From Ustilago trichophora (lineage: Eukaryota > Basidiomycota > Ustilaginomycetes > Ustilaginales > Ustilaginaceae): a stretch of DNA of 64,000 bases. Shown here piece by piece: positions 1 through 11,000 of this stretch. Position 1 is the stretch's first letter, and every line of letters begins with the position of its first letter. Location of the stretch: positions 496,001-560,000 of the forward strand of contig OOIN01000022.1 of the NCBI GenBank assembly GCA_900323505.1, in the 5' to 3' direction. Position numbers and translations under genes: made by a program. The notes beneath the pieces were generated by a model. It worked only from the letters and a program-made list of their open reading frames with translations, made no database searches and had not been told where the DNA came from.

Positions 1-3000
1 CATCTGGACTTTGCCAATAGGGCTGTCATTACTTCCTCAGGGGGCCTGCGAGAACTCACCACCGGTGCATCAGCCCAACCTGCTTCCAAGCGTGCCTCGT
101 GGATCCGTCGTACTCGCGAGTTTGAAGCTCACAGCGACTCCCATCATACACCATCCTCTAGCGGTCTAGAAGCGGCCGCACCCATCACATCATCGACGTC
201 TGCTTCGCGCCGTCACAGCAGCTTTCTCACCGGTGACTATCGCACGGCCACTTTGATGCCTATCATTGCCAGCAAGAGCTTCGAAATCCCTCCCCCGGAA
301 GCCAAGAAACGCAGGAGCGGCATCTACTACAAATCAGCTTCGCCTGCATTCAATCGCACAGCATCTCCCGTTCTCGTCGCATCCTCAGGATTGGTGGGCG
401 TTAAAACTTCCAAACGCGACTCGATGCTGTCAACAGACTCTTCCGCCACTTCCTCGTCCAAGGGCGAGGGGCGATCGGTCGAGAACGTCGAGTTTGAAGG
501 CGACGATGCTCATCAACAAGCACAGAGCTCCGCCTCGTCAGGATGTGGGGACGAAGAAAGCCCTGCAACCAAGCCTGCTCCATGTAAAGCCCAGAACGAA
601 TCTGATGCTGAACTCAAAGGTGCCGAAGTATTCACGACACCCAGGTCTAGCGCCGAGCATCAAAAGGATGTAGAGTCAAAGTCTACACAGCCTGCCTTCA
701 AGCCAATCAGCGTCAAGGATGACAGCTCTGCAACTACACAGAAAGCTGACGAGCGGATGCAGCCCGACGGTGACGCTGAAGCTGCTGCACCCATCGAGCA
801 GATCACAGACTCGTCTGTCGATTCGGACCTCAAGCCTGCTCCCGCAATCGCACCCTCGATGCTAGGCCAGGTCGTGCCACCAACACCTCCAGCGCCTGAG
901 TGGATTCCTCCTGCCGGAGAATCGGTGTCTCCCACCAGCAGTCCGGTAAAGACGTTCCGCTCCCTTACTGCAGACGAGTCGCCCCGCAGAGCACTTTCCA
1001 GTCGAAGCCAGACTTCGCTCGACAGCAAACTCAGCAAAAGTCCAGCCAGCCCATTCGGTACGCTCTCTATTCCCAACGGCAAAGCCAACGGCGGCGGTTC
1101 TAGACGAGACAGCTCTACTTCCATCGGTTCTGCAGCTAGTTCTACCTCGACCTACCGTATCCGAAGGAAGCCTGTTCCCTCTGATGCCGACGACTCTGAG
1201 CGCCGCCCTAGTGTTACGAGCGGCTCGTACTCGGATGCAGCCGGGTCTTCGCCTCAGCAAAGCCCAGCTCAGCAGTCTGCTCCTCTGCCAACTAACAAGG
1301 ACGAAGGAGTGCCCACGATTCAGCACACTCGCAGCACCAGCGGCTCCGACTTTATTCGGATGGCCCAGGAGGCCGCTCAAGCTCGCATGGGTCAGAAAGG
1401 ACCCAACGGTCTTCCAGCATACCTCCCGGCCAAGAGCAGCAAGCGCCCAAGCACCGCAGCTGCTACCACCGGCGCAGCTGGTCAGTTTGGGCTTGGAATT
1501 GGCAAGGTTCCACAGGCTAGCGCATCGTCCCGCGATCTTTCGGCCGCTGACGGCTCGAGTGCCGGCACATCTTCCGCACTAGATTCAGGCGCCCCTGCCC
1601 CCACCGCCTCTCGCACACCTTCGCGAGCTACGATCAAGAGACCTACCACCGCTCCTGTTGGATCTGGTGGTCAGTTCCGCGTGGCTAGCGATGCGACGCA
1701 AAAATCGGTGCTCGAGGTGGAAGGCATGCAATTTATCCTGGATAAAGACGACCCCGTTAAGGGCAAGACGACTCTGCAAGACTCTTCGCCTTCGATCCCC
1801 AATGCGGTCCGTTTCATGCAGCATCAGCGGGTTGGCAGTGGCGACACGGCTAGCATCAGCAAGCGCGATTCATTCCTGGATGCAAAGCGTAAGTCGGCCA
1901 GCATTCATGACTCGAATCGCTCTGACGGCGCCAGCACCAGATCGGCCAGCTTCCGTGCCAATGCGGCGCGCAATAGTGTAGCTGCCGCTGCTCCCTCTGC
2001 GGCTGGCGGTTGGGGTCTTGAGCAGGAGCTCAAGATTGTCGACAAAGTCCGAAACACGAACAGCGATGCTCAGAGCATCACCAGCTCCAAGCCTCGACCT
2101 GCTTCCATGGACAAGAGCAAGAAGGCGCTCGATGCAGCTGCCAAGGCCAACATGAAGAACACCATGCTCATGAACATTATCAATGAGGACGAGTCGGAAG
2201 AGGTCAAAGCCGCTGCTCGCGAGGCTGGTATCCCGGAAGGATCCTACGCCATTCACCCTCCTTCGATGCTGCAGCTCTTCGAAGCCTCGCAGTGCCTCGT
2301 GTACGACCAGCAGGGTCAAGAAGTCATCTTTGGTGACCTGTTCAAGAAGCGTCGTACGCTCGTTTGCTTCCTCCGTCATTGGTGGTGTGGGTTCTGCCAG
2401 CAGTTTGCCATGTCGATCCGCAAGATCGACCCGCTGCCGCTCAAGAAGGCCAACTTGGACTTTGTCATTGTCGGCCAGGGAGACTGGCATGTCATCAAGG
2501 CGTACCGTGAGGTCATGCAGGTGCCCTACCCAATGTACGCCGATCCCAAGCGCAACGTATACAGGGCGCTTGGCATGACGCTGCGAACCAACGATGCCAA
2601 CCCGGTCTGCGCTCGTCCTGACTATGCCAGCATGAGCATGACCAAGGGTATCCTTGTGGCCATCAAGAAGGGCCTATTCGACATGCCCATTCGTAATCCA
2701 GGTGACATGAAGCTGCTTGGCGGTGACTTTATCCTAGGACCCGGCCTGCAGTGCTCCTTTACCCACCGCATGACCACGGCAGATGGCCACATGGATCTTC
2801 CCCGAATCCTTGCGCAGGCCGGCTGCGATTTATCGCTCAAGACACCCAAGCCGATGTTCACGGTCGAAGAGAAGGAAGCTCGCACAGCTATGTTGGCGGG
2901 CGGCAACCAGAATCGCCGCCAAACACGTTCGCTGGGCCGATCTCGTGGTAAAAAGTCGAGCAAAACTGACGCCGCCGCTATGATGGACACCAGCTTTGGC

Positions 3001-4362
3001 AGCGCCTCCGGCTCGGCGGTAGCAACTTCGACCACAGGAGGCAGCACCAACTCGCGTTTCGGCCGACCCAGCCTGTGGGGCCGTTTCCCCAGCCGCTTCA
3101 GCAAGTCGCAAGTCTCGTTGCCTACGTCCGGTTCCATGGCAGATCTCAGCAGCGACTTTGCACCTGCTCGTGGGCTCGGTTCTGGTCCCCGATCCGCTTC
3201 GGCTATGCGAAAGATCTCGTACGACGGACGTGTCCGTGAATCGTTCGAGACCCAGCAAACGGACATCGAGTTCGAGTCGCGGGCTACTTCATTTGACACG
3301 CGCGGCGGTAGGCCCAGCGACGTTTCTGCTCCAGCAGCCATTAGCTCGATCAACAAGGCTCAGTCGATGTCGGAGCTGCGAAAGCGATTCGAGATGGGAT
3401 CTTCGTCGCAGGCTGGCCTGGGCAGTCTGCGAACCAAGAGTCGTCAAGAACCTTCGGCGGCCAAGTCGTCGCTTGAGAGTCATCTCGCCGTGCCTGCCAA
3501 CAATCTTCACCACAGCGCTTCAAGCAAGTTGTTGCGTGCTGCTCATGCCAACGGCAGCGGCAATGGTGCTACGACGCCCACGCAGCAGATCATGACCTCG
3601 TCGAAGCAGGGTAAAGCCGCCGCTGAGAAGGTAGGCCAAAACGGTTCGAAGCCGCTCTCGATCTTCCGTAACAACGTCATTGCACGATCCAACGGTGACG
3701 CTGGTGTTGGAGCCCCTGCCGCTACTGGACTTGGCATCGCAACCATGGGCGACGACTCGTCTGATGGCGCAGTTGGTTCCTCCACAGGCGACAAGACCAT
3801 GATCGACGACGCGACTGCCATCACCTCCACGGCCGTTGTGACACCAACACCTGTCTCCATGGCCGACCTTTCAGCACCAGGAAGCTTCCTGATGGATCTT
3901 GACGTGTATGACTCGCTCTCTCGCCAGCCTTCGCAAAAGTACTACGGCAAGACCACCCGCACCAACGACGGCAAACCGAGCACGATGGATCACAGTCTCT
4001 CTCCGAGCCAGTTTAGCGACAGCGGTTTTGGTCAAGAAGCCGCTGATTCAGACAGTGACACCGAACCGCCCATGTCTGCCACCCAATCTCCTGCCCGCTC
4101 AATACGCACTACAGCAAACGGCAGCAGCAACAGTAGCCCCTCTGCAAGCCTTGCTCAAAGCAACAGCTTCTACAGCTTCAACACGTTCCGGGGCAAAACC
4201 AACCTGGAGCACCTTGTCGAGGAGGCAGATGAGGATGAGAGTGACGAGCATCCAGCTGATGCAAGCCGTGGGGATCAAGAGGATGAGGAAGAGGAGGAAG
4301 ACTCGGCAGAAGAGAACGATGAACCGATCGAGTTTGAAGATGGTCGTAACGGAATTTTTTAA
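1..4362 (+). CDS. Large disordered protein with peroxiredoxin-like (AhpC/TSA-type) domain, 5' partial
   Basis: The reading frame is open from the first base, so the protein begins upstream; an in-frame ATG at 253 is only one possible start. About 1,450 codons are visible. Most of it is Ser/Ala/Pro/Thr-rich and probably disordered. A compact globular domain lies at roughly codons 740-930 counted from base 1. It contains LVCFLRHWWCGFCQQ, with the redox pair CGFC at codons 796-799, then VIVGQGDW and the YPMYADPKR segment. These match the thioredoxin-fold AhpC/TSA antioxidant family (PRXL2/AAED1-like), so a peroxide- or thiol-related redox role is inferred. The C-terminus is strongly acidic (runs of Glu/Asp) before a TAA stop. 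The fusion of this small domain into a giant disordered protein suggests a scaffold or signalling role rather than a simple enzyme. The substrate is unknown. Confidence 0.85.
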   Translation, partial: HLDFANRAVITSSGGLRELTTGASAQPASKRASWIRRTREFEAHSDSHHTPSSSGLEAAAPITSSTSASRRHSSFLTGDYRTATLMPIIASKSFEIPPPEAKKRRSGIYYKSASPAFNRTASPVLVASSGLVGVKTSKRDSMLSTDSSATSSSKGEGRSVENVEFEGDDAHQQAQSSASSGCGDEESPATKPAPCKAQNESDAELKGAEVFTTPRSSAEHQKDVESKSTQPAFKPISVKDDSSATTQKADERMQPDGDAEAAAPIEQITDSSVDSDLKPAPAIAPSMLGQVVPPTPPAPEWIPPAGESVSPTSSPVKTFRSLTADESPRRALSSRSQTSLDSKLSKSPASPFGTLSIPNGKANGGGSRRDSSTSIGSAASSTSTYRIRRKPVPSDADDSERRPSVTSGSYSDAAGSSPQQSPAQQSAPLPTNKDEGVPTIQHTRSTSGSDFIRMAQEAAQARMGQKGPNGLPAYLPAKSSKRPSTAAATTGAAGQFGLGIGKVPQASASSRDLSAADGSSAGTSSALDSGAPAPTASRTPSRATIKRPTTAPVGSGGQFRVASDATQKSVLEVEGMQFILDKDDPVKGKTTLQDSSPSIPNAVRFMQHQRVGSGDTASISKRDSFLDAKRKSASIHDSNRSDGASTRSASFRANAARNSVAAAAPSAAGGWGLEQELKIVDKVRNTNSDAQSITSSKPRPASMDKSKKALDAAAKANMKNTMLMNIINEDESEEVKAAAREAGIPEGSYAIHPPSMLQLFEASQCLVYDQQGQEVIFGDLFKKRRTLVCFLRHWWCGFCQQFAMSIRKIDPLPLKKANLDFVIVGQGDWHVIKAYREVMQVPYPMYADPKRNVYRALGMTLRTNDANPVCARPDYASMSMTKGILVAIKKGLFDMPIRNPGDMKLLGGDFILGPGLQCSFTHRMTTADGHMDLPRILAQAGCDLSLKTPKPMFTVEEKEARTAMLAGGNQNRRQTRSLGRSRGKKSSKTDAAAMMDTSFGSASGSAVATSTTGGSTNSRFGRPSLWGRFPSRFSKSQVSLPTSGSMADLSSDFAPARGLGSGPRSASAMRKISYDGRVRESFETQQTDIEFESRATSFDTRGGRPSDVSAPAAISSINKAQSMSELRKRFEMGSSSQAGLGSLRTKSRQEPSAAKSSLESHLAVPANNLHHSASSKLLRAAHANGSGNGATTPTQQIMTSSKQGKAAAEKVGQNGSKPLSIFRNNVIARSNGDAGVGAPAATGLGIATMGDDSSDGAVGSSTGDKTMIDDATAITSTAVVTPTPVSMADLSAPGSFLMDLDVYDSLSRQPSQKYYGKTTRTNDGKPSTMDHSLSPSQFSDSGFGQEAADSDSDTEPPMSATQSPARSIRTTANGSSNSSPSASLAQSNSFYSFNTFRGKTNLEHLVEEADEDESDEHPADASRGDQEDEEEEEDSAEENDEPIEFEDGRNGIF

Positions 4363-5371
4363 GCTTGGTCCACCCAACCCCTTTGTACGCCCCGTTTTGC
4401 ACTGCAGTTTTGCCACTGTAAGTGGTTTGCTCGTTTTAATCTAATCATACACGCCTACAACTTCACAGCCACGCATGTGTGTCTTCTTCCTCGTCTGTGT
4501 GCCGACATGGTGGGAGCTTGTCTGTGAGTGAAAGCTGTCCTTTGCGTGTCTAATAGGGCATCGATGGCGGTCAGATCGGGATTTTGGGCAAGTGTTGGTC
4601 TCACTTGGTTTGCGCAACGTTCTAGAAATAGCAATTTCGGGGGCGCGAGGGCTGTCAAAAATTTCTTGCTTCATGCAAGGCAATGCATGCTCCCGGGTCT
4701 TGGCACGCTCGTGTTCCACGGCTGTCCGACGCTTCCAACCAACACAACACAATATGTACAACACTACCGATTTTGCTATGTCCTGTTCTTTCATACGGGA
4801 AAGCTTGTCAGCGAAGGAATCCTGAAAACGAGATCGTGCTGCCCGGAAACTTTGTTCTACATGAGACTGTGTGAAAGTAAAATGTGCCTCTAGGGGATGG
4901 TTTGGTGGTGGGCAAGACGCACAGCCCCCTTTGGAACTTTAGTATGCACCATGCAGAGTGTTGCATGTCAAACAAATGCGAGAAAAAGTCGCACAGCAAA
5001 AATGTCATTTGAGGCGGTCTTATCAATCGCTCGGATCTCAGTCTAAGCTTCATTGGCCTGCAGTAGCCCCACACAGTCCCCACTAGCAACCCTCACAGTC
5101 TTGAAGTTGCGTGTGGGATCGTCACCTCGGCTTGATTCAACTCTTCCCACCACTCTGATCAGCCGACGGTTCCCTCCCCTGTCACACGTTGGCACATACA
5201 AATGCCGGCTGTCTTGCTCTTCCCCTTCACAAGCGGTAGGTCTACAGGCTCTCAGTTGCGTTACCAAGACTCTGCCTTCACACACCTCTCGGCCTCTATT
5301 ACGACCTTTCTTCGACTCATCATCTATCTCTTCAAGCATTAATAGCATAGCCACGACTGGTTGTCGCTGCA
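4363..5371. other. Intergenic, 3' region of the redox protein and promoter of the LtrA gene
   Basis: About 1 kb without a supportable gene. Short ORFs on both strands resemble nothing I recognise. The last 300 bases are pyrimidine-rich on the plus strand, as is common just upstream of starts in these fungi, and presumably hold the core promoter and 5' leader of the next gene. Confidence 0.6.
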
Positions 5372-7618
5372 ATGTCTGGCTTCCATCGCCCTTTTCGCGG
5401 CTACGATGCCGTCGCACCACCTGCACCCGACGCTCATCCTCCCAGCCCAGATGATCAGCAGGAAGAAGTGATCGACCCCAACCTCTACGGCCCCTTTGGC
5501 CACCGGTATCACGAAAGCACAGCCTCCAATACCCATCCCTACCAGCAACATGTTACCTCTCACCCCTCCGAAACCAGCTGGCATGAGGTCGAGACTACCG
5601 AGCAGCATCGTCAGCACGCCCAAGCCCATGACATCGCCCCACGTGAAACGGTCATACCTCTCCAGCCCATCAATACCAATCACTCGGTCTCTGGCGCTAG
5701 CCAGGCGGGGTTTACCACTCACGCCGCTCCCATGGCAATTGACTACACTCAGGATAGCAGATTCACCACCCAGTCCAGCGTCGAAAAGTTTCCTGCAGCT
5801 ACGAGTCAGCACAGCTCGCAGGCGCATCTCCGACGTCGATCCAAAGGCTTTCACCAACACTCTCGCGCAGGGAGCTTGTTCGACCTCGTCCACGGACGAG
5901 AGCGCAGCAAAGCCTCCGACAAACCTCACGTAGAGATTCACGGCGATGATGTACCCATCACCTTCCGCCATTTGCTCAAGCGGCCCGTCATTCGCCAGTG
6001 GCTGCACGGCAACAAGCTTTATCGCGAAAAGGACGAACGCAAACCGAGCCAGTTCGAACTCGTCTTTGACCTCATCTTTGTCGCTGTCGTCAACGGATTG
6101 GGTCACGCAACGGCGGAAAGTAGCTCGGCAATCAACGCGCTCAAGTTCGTGCTTTCCTTCTGGCCGTGTTTCTCAATTTGGACGGACGTCAGGCTGTTTT
6201 TGAACACGAGCGGGACAGATGATATGCTGGAGAGATTGTTGCTGCTCGGGTGGATGATCTTGCTAGGTGGCTACTGTGCCAATATCTCGGGCGTAGAAAT
6301 CGTCAAAGCGACGCCGGAGCTGTTGGCGCTACTGCATAGTGAAGAAGCGGCAGGGGATGCGCCGGCTCAGTTGCAGGCTCATGGGATTGTGGCTGAGATC
6401 GAACACATTTTCCGTCGTTCTGGCGGTGGTGCTGCGTCTTCATCGGAAGAAGTGAGGCTGGCAGTTCCTGCCTTTGGCAAGTACTGGTTCACCGCCGGCT
6501 ACGATCGAGCAATTCATGCGGCAATTGGCTTCTTCCTCGTCTCCAAGCTTTGGAGGCTCGGCATTTACCTTTACTACGGCTTCTGCCTGCCCAAGTTCCG
6601 CAAGGCTCTATGGCTGAATGCACTGGCCATGACGGTGATCGCTGCGATCTACATCCCCATTACTATGACAAGCAGCCCCTTGCTGATCCTAATCCTCATG
6701 TCTGCGGGAATCCTCGTCGAGCTCGCCCGAGCCTACGTCGTAGCGGCAGCGATCAAGCTCTTCCACGGTCGCCAGAAACGAACGGGGAATCACATGTTCA
6801 TCCCAGCACAGTCGCACGAGCATTCGATCGAGCGATACGTTCTATTCGTCATCCTCATCGTCGGAGAATCTATCATTAGTAGCAACTTTATCGCTCGCCC
6901 AGGGTATTACGGTGTTAACCCGGAGTTCGGCCGCGCTGCCCTGGGCATTACGATCAGCGTCCTCGTGATCTGGATCTACTACGATGCCGATGGTAGTCGA
7001 GTCTACCAGCATGCGCTTCGCAGGAATTCCTTCACGAGCATCACCTTTGGCCACATCCACTACCCCCTCACAGCATCTCTCGTCCTAATGGCTGCTTCAC
7101 TATCATCCCTCATCTCGCATGACAAGATCAAGGGCGGATACGTGTGGTACTTTGGCGGATCCGCCTCTTGCGTTCTGCTCTGCCTCGGACTTATCGGATG
7201 CATGCATAGGAACCTCGACGTGCACGGATCCACATTGGTCCCCCGTTGGGTCCGCATCATGTTCCGCTTCCTGGCATCGATAGAATTTGCGGTGCTGCCA
7301 CTGAAGAAGGACTGGAACTCGCTCAACCTGATGGGTGTCGTCGCTGGCAGCCTTGTCTTCCTCGTCTTCTTCGAGACGCTGGGTAAGATCGGCGCAGTGG
7401 GCCGACGGTTTGACGAGCAAAAGACCAAGGAGCTGTATGCCGGAATGGACGTTAGGGGAGAAAAGAAGTTGAGACTGGATAAGAGGGCCAGTTGGCATCC
7501 GTTTGACGATTTGACCCCTGGAGAGAAGGGTGAGGAGGATGTCGGCATCGAGTCCGAGATCGGACATTTGGAGGAGAAGGATCTGACACATGGTCAGAGA
7601 TGGGCTTATGCTGCCTAG
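5372..7618 (+). CDS. LtrA-family (low temperature requirement A) membrane protein
   Basis: 748 residues, single exon, ATG after a pyrimidine-rich leader. The first ~180 residues are hydrophilic and His/Ser/Gln-rich, presumably cytosolic. The signature FELVFDLIFVAVVNGLGHAT begins near residue 228 and matches the start of the bacterial LtrA family (PF06772). Multiple hydrophobic segments follow, for example around residues 255, 295, 385, 425, 445, 490, 530, 570, 600 and 650. A charged Lys/Glu-rich tail closes the protein. LtrA proteins are polytopic and of poorly known biochemical function; fungi carry several paralogues. The prediction is an integral membrane protein. Substrate and compartment cannot be told from sequence. 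Confidence 0.88.
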   Translation: MSGFHRPFRGYDAVAPPAPDAHPPSPDDQQEEVIDPNLYGPFGHRYHESTASNTHPYQQHVTSHPSETSWHEVETTEQHRQHAQAHDIAPRETVIPLQPINTNHSVSGASQAGFTTHAAPMAIDYTQDSRFTTQSSVEKFPAATSQHSSQAHLRRRSKGFHQHSRAGSLFDLVHGRERSKASDKPHVEIHGDDVPITFRHLLKRPVIRQWLHGNKLYREKDERKPSQFELVFDLIFVAVVNGLGHATAESSSAINALKFVLSFWPCFSIWTDVRLFLNTSGTDDMLERLLLLGWMILLGGYCANISGVEIVKATPELLALLHSEEAAGDAPAQLQAHGIVAEIEHIFRRSGGGAASSSEEVRLAVPAFGKYWFTAGYDRAIHAAIGFFLVSKLWRLGIYLYYGFCLPKFRKALWLNALAMTVIAAIYIPITMTSSPLLILILMSAGILVELARAYVVAAAIKLFHGRQKRTGNHMFIPAQSHEHSIERYVLFVILIVGESIISSNFIARPGYYGVNPEFGRAALGITISVLVIWIYYDADGSRVYQHALRRNSFTSITFGHIHYPLTASLVLMAASLSSLISHDKIKGGYVWYFGGSASCVLLCLGLIGCMHRNLDVHGSTLVPRWVRIMFRFLASIEFAVLPLKKDWNSLNLMGVVAGSLVFLVFFETLGKIGAVGRRFDEQKTKELYAGMDVRGEKKLRLDKRASWHPFDDLTPGEKGEEDVGIESEIGHLEEKDLTHGQRWAYAA

Positions 7619-8091
7619 ATTTCTTCGAAGTTCTTAGTTCTGTATAGACGCGGGTTCCAGTTCTAGTCTTCGATATAATCCCCTTGATGGGGCAACAACA
7701 CTCTTTTTTGGATCAGCATCCCACCCTCCCCTACATTCGTTCAGGTTTCGTTTTCGCATATGCAATTGCATTCATTCGCTCCTTTTCCCTTCGTGATTCG
7801 CAAGAAGTCATGCTGACGGCAGTGGTGGTACGTTCTTGAGCCCTGTCATGAGAGTGGTGGTTCGGAATGGTCTGCAAAAGTGCGAACTAAGGCTTTGATG
7901 GCAGGGTGGAGGTTGAACAGCCGACTTCCGAGAATTGGACACATTTTTCGCAGCTCTCACGTCAGACTTGAGAATTTCTTCCTGGGCATAAGCAACTTTG
8001 TAATACTTTTCTCTTCTCCATCATTCCACTCACCGTCGTCATCACTAGCACTCGAGTGTCAGAGGTGGCACAGCGGCGACTCTCTTCCAGC
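7619..8091. other. Intergenic between the LtrA and RNase II genes
   Basis: 473 bases between two genes in tandem. It should hold the polyadenylation region of the LtrA gene and the promoter of the RNase II gene. A T/C-rich stretch lies at about 8005-8045, just before the next start. No other feature seen. Confidence 0.5.
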
Positions 8092-11000
8092 ATGAAGCTC
8101 ACCACTGCCTCCTCCTACCGGGCACTGATCGAAGGCGCCCAAGCCACCACCTCACGAGCCTCAGCCATGGTGACTAGGCAAATTCACACAACCTCATCTA
8201 CATCAGACGCCCAGGACAGAGACGCCAACTCTCCCATCTACAGATCAAAGCGATACAATGAAAACAACAAGCAATCCAGAGTATCCGATACCATCCTCAC
8301 CGCCTCTCGCCTTGGTCGTCATGCAGACTCGATCAGCAAAGACACCTCTGATCAGTACTCTGGGTGGAAACGTACTCCCGGGCCTAGCACACGACGCAAT
8401 GTAGGAAGGCCAAAACTTTCACGTGAGGCCAGTAAAAGTATGATCCGTGCTATCGCATCCGATAATGTGGAGACACTGCTCGGCTCGTATTCTGCTTCTG
8501 TGCTCACTGCGCCCCTGCTGACGGACGAGGGAGATGTCGAAGAAGGATTTCAACATACGAAGGATGCCAAGATATCGGCGAAAGACTTTATCGCCCCTCG
8601 GAGAAATCTCAAACCGGGAGATTTTGTCGAAGTGCGACGGGGCACAACTTCTGCCGTTGGTATCGTGCTACCTCCACCCGAGGACGAGTCCGCTGCGGTA
8701 CATGAAACAACCGCCACAGCCCAAAGCGCACAACCGAGTATGAAGGACCTCTTCATTCTCATCACCACCGGCCAAGTCGTTCTCTACAAAGAGAACGACG
8801 TAATGATGCAAATCCCCCAAGTCATCGAGCCCTCATTGATTCGCGCAGCAGCTGTACAAAGCAGACTTTTCGTCGTCTCGAGCAACAGCCTTGACACGCC
8901 TTCCAACAGCGATGGTTCTCACGATTCACACTCCTACACCTCTTCCGGTGAAGCTGTCCCCACCGAAGGATCCGCTCTACAGGAAGAACCAGTCGACGAG
9001 CCTCGCTTCGAAGCCCGTGCTTCCATCTGTAACAAACTCCGCATCTTGGAAAGGCAAAAGGAAAAGGAATTGCAGCGGATACTGCCGGCCTTTCAGTCGC
9101 TCTTCCTCGTCCCACAGCAGCATCAGCTGGGGCAGAAACAGGGCGGTGAAGATAAAAAGGTGGATGAGGATTTTAGGCTGCGCAGGATGGACTTGCGCAC
9201 AGGTGCCATTACCACTTTTGAAGCTGCTAGGATGATGCATGAGCTGCAGGTGCGACGTGGAACCGGGCTTAGCAAGAAGGGCAGGAATGAGGCCGGGGAG
9301 ATGGCGCCTCTTACTGCGAGTACAATTTATGCCACTCACTCGCTGCTCATGTCGCACCCGACGCATTTCTTGGCCGATGCACTTTCGCACCGCACCAGTC
9401 AGCTCTTCATGTGTCGAAGCGATGCAGAGAGAGCGAATCTACAACTGATCTCAAAGTGGATTGCCGGACCTCCAGGATCACAGGGTCAAGCGATTATCGA
9501 CGCATTCTGCAAGAAAGCCTCCAAGCTTCGCGAATGGGCCGAAAACCATCCGCACGACCCCACCGGAACACCCCGTATCATCTCTGTTCCGAACACAGAC
9601 CTCGACATCGCATGGACCAGCGAAGACAGGTCCATCATCGAATTCCTCCAAGCCAGCCTTGGGTCGCGTCGAGAGGTGCAGGCCGACACGCATGGCAGTA
9701 TCGCCATGGAGATCGTCAAGCGTGCAGGGGGCCATTTTCGTGTCCTGCCGTATCCGAATATGGGTGAATTGATGGATGTTGACAAGGCTACAAAGCTGCT
9801 TCTGGTACCCAAGGAGAAAGAGGGACAAAAATTAGGAAAGTCGATCCTGGAGACAGTGGGGACAGATCTGAGTGCGGGAGCCGATTTGCAGCATGCGCTT
9901 GTGATGCGGTTCTTGACTTCGATTGGGGCACTGCCGCCGTGGCAAAATCCGATTCGGTTGGATGCAAGTTTCAGAAGTGCTACGGCTGATGAGAATGGAG
10001 GTGAGCCCGAGCGCGAACCGAATGCTGGAGAGGGAGGATCTGAGATAGAGGCGGCAAAGAGCCCGGCGAAAAATTTCAATCTGACTCTCGACCAAGAGGT
10101 TGAGGCAATCAGGCACGACTTTGGAAAGAGCCACACGGTATACGTTATCGATGACGAAGGAGCTTTCGAGCTCGACGATGGCATTTCTATTGAGCGCGTC
10201 TATGGTCGCGAGACGGAGCAAGCATGGGTACACATCCACATTGCTGACCCCACAGCGTGGATCCAACCCGACGACCCACTGGGACAGAGGGCAGAGCGAC
10301 GTTTTCAAACGCTCTACTTTCCTGAAGCACGCTGGGCTATGCTTCCCGACGAATTTGTGCGCAGCGGTGTCGGTTTACGATCCACCTTCGCCGGAGGTGC
10401 AAGTGCAGATGGGCAGCGGGTGATGACGTTCAGCGCCCTTGTCGATCTCTCTTCGGGTCTTGTGCAGGATGTCAAAATTCGACCTGCTCTTGTGCACAAT
10501 GTCAAGACGATTTCGTACAACAAGGTCAATGATCTTCTCGCCGACCCTAACGGGACACAAGATGAAGAAGGTGCCGAGCTTTCGCTTTTGCTCCAACTCG
10601 CGACTCGCCTAAGCGAGAATAGGACGAGAAGTAGCGCCTTTGTAGCCTACCGTCCTTCCTCATCTCTGAGCATTACACCACTTCCTCTTCCCGGCGTACC
10701 CATCTCACCAACCCAACTGCAACGACCTTATTTCTTCGCCGGATTCCCGAGCATCAATGTCTCCATCGTCACAAACGACAGCGGCAACTCCCACCAAAGT
10801 AAAGCCGTTCCTGCTCTGTCCCAATTCCTCGTGTCTGAAATGATGGTTCTCGCCGGTCGAATCGCCGCCTCCTATGGCAAAGCGCACAATCTAGCTTTTG
10901 CCTATCGCTATCAACTTCGACCCGAATCCGACAAGGAGGTGGAGGAGATACTTTGCATGCGAACGAATTTACCCTTTTCCTCTGGCTCTGACGGAGCTAT

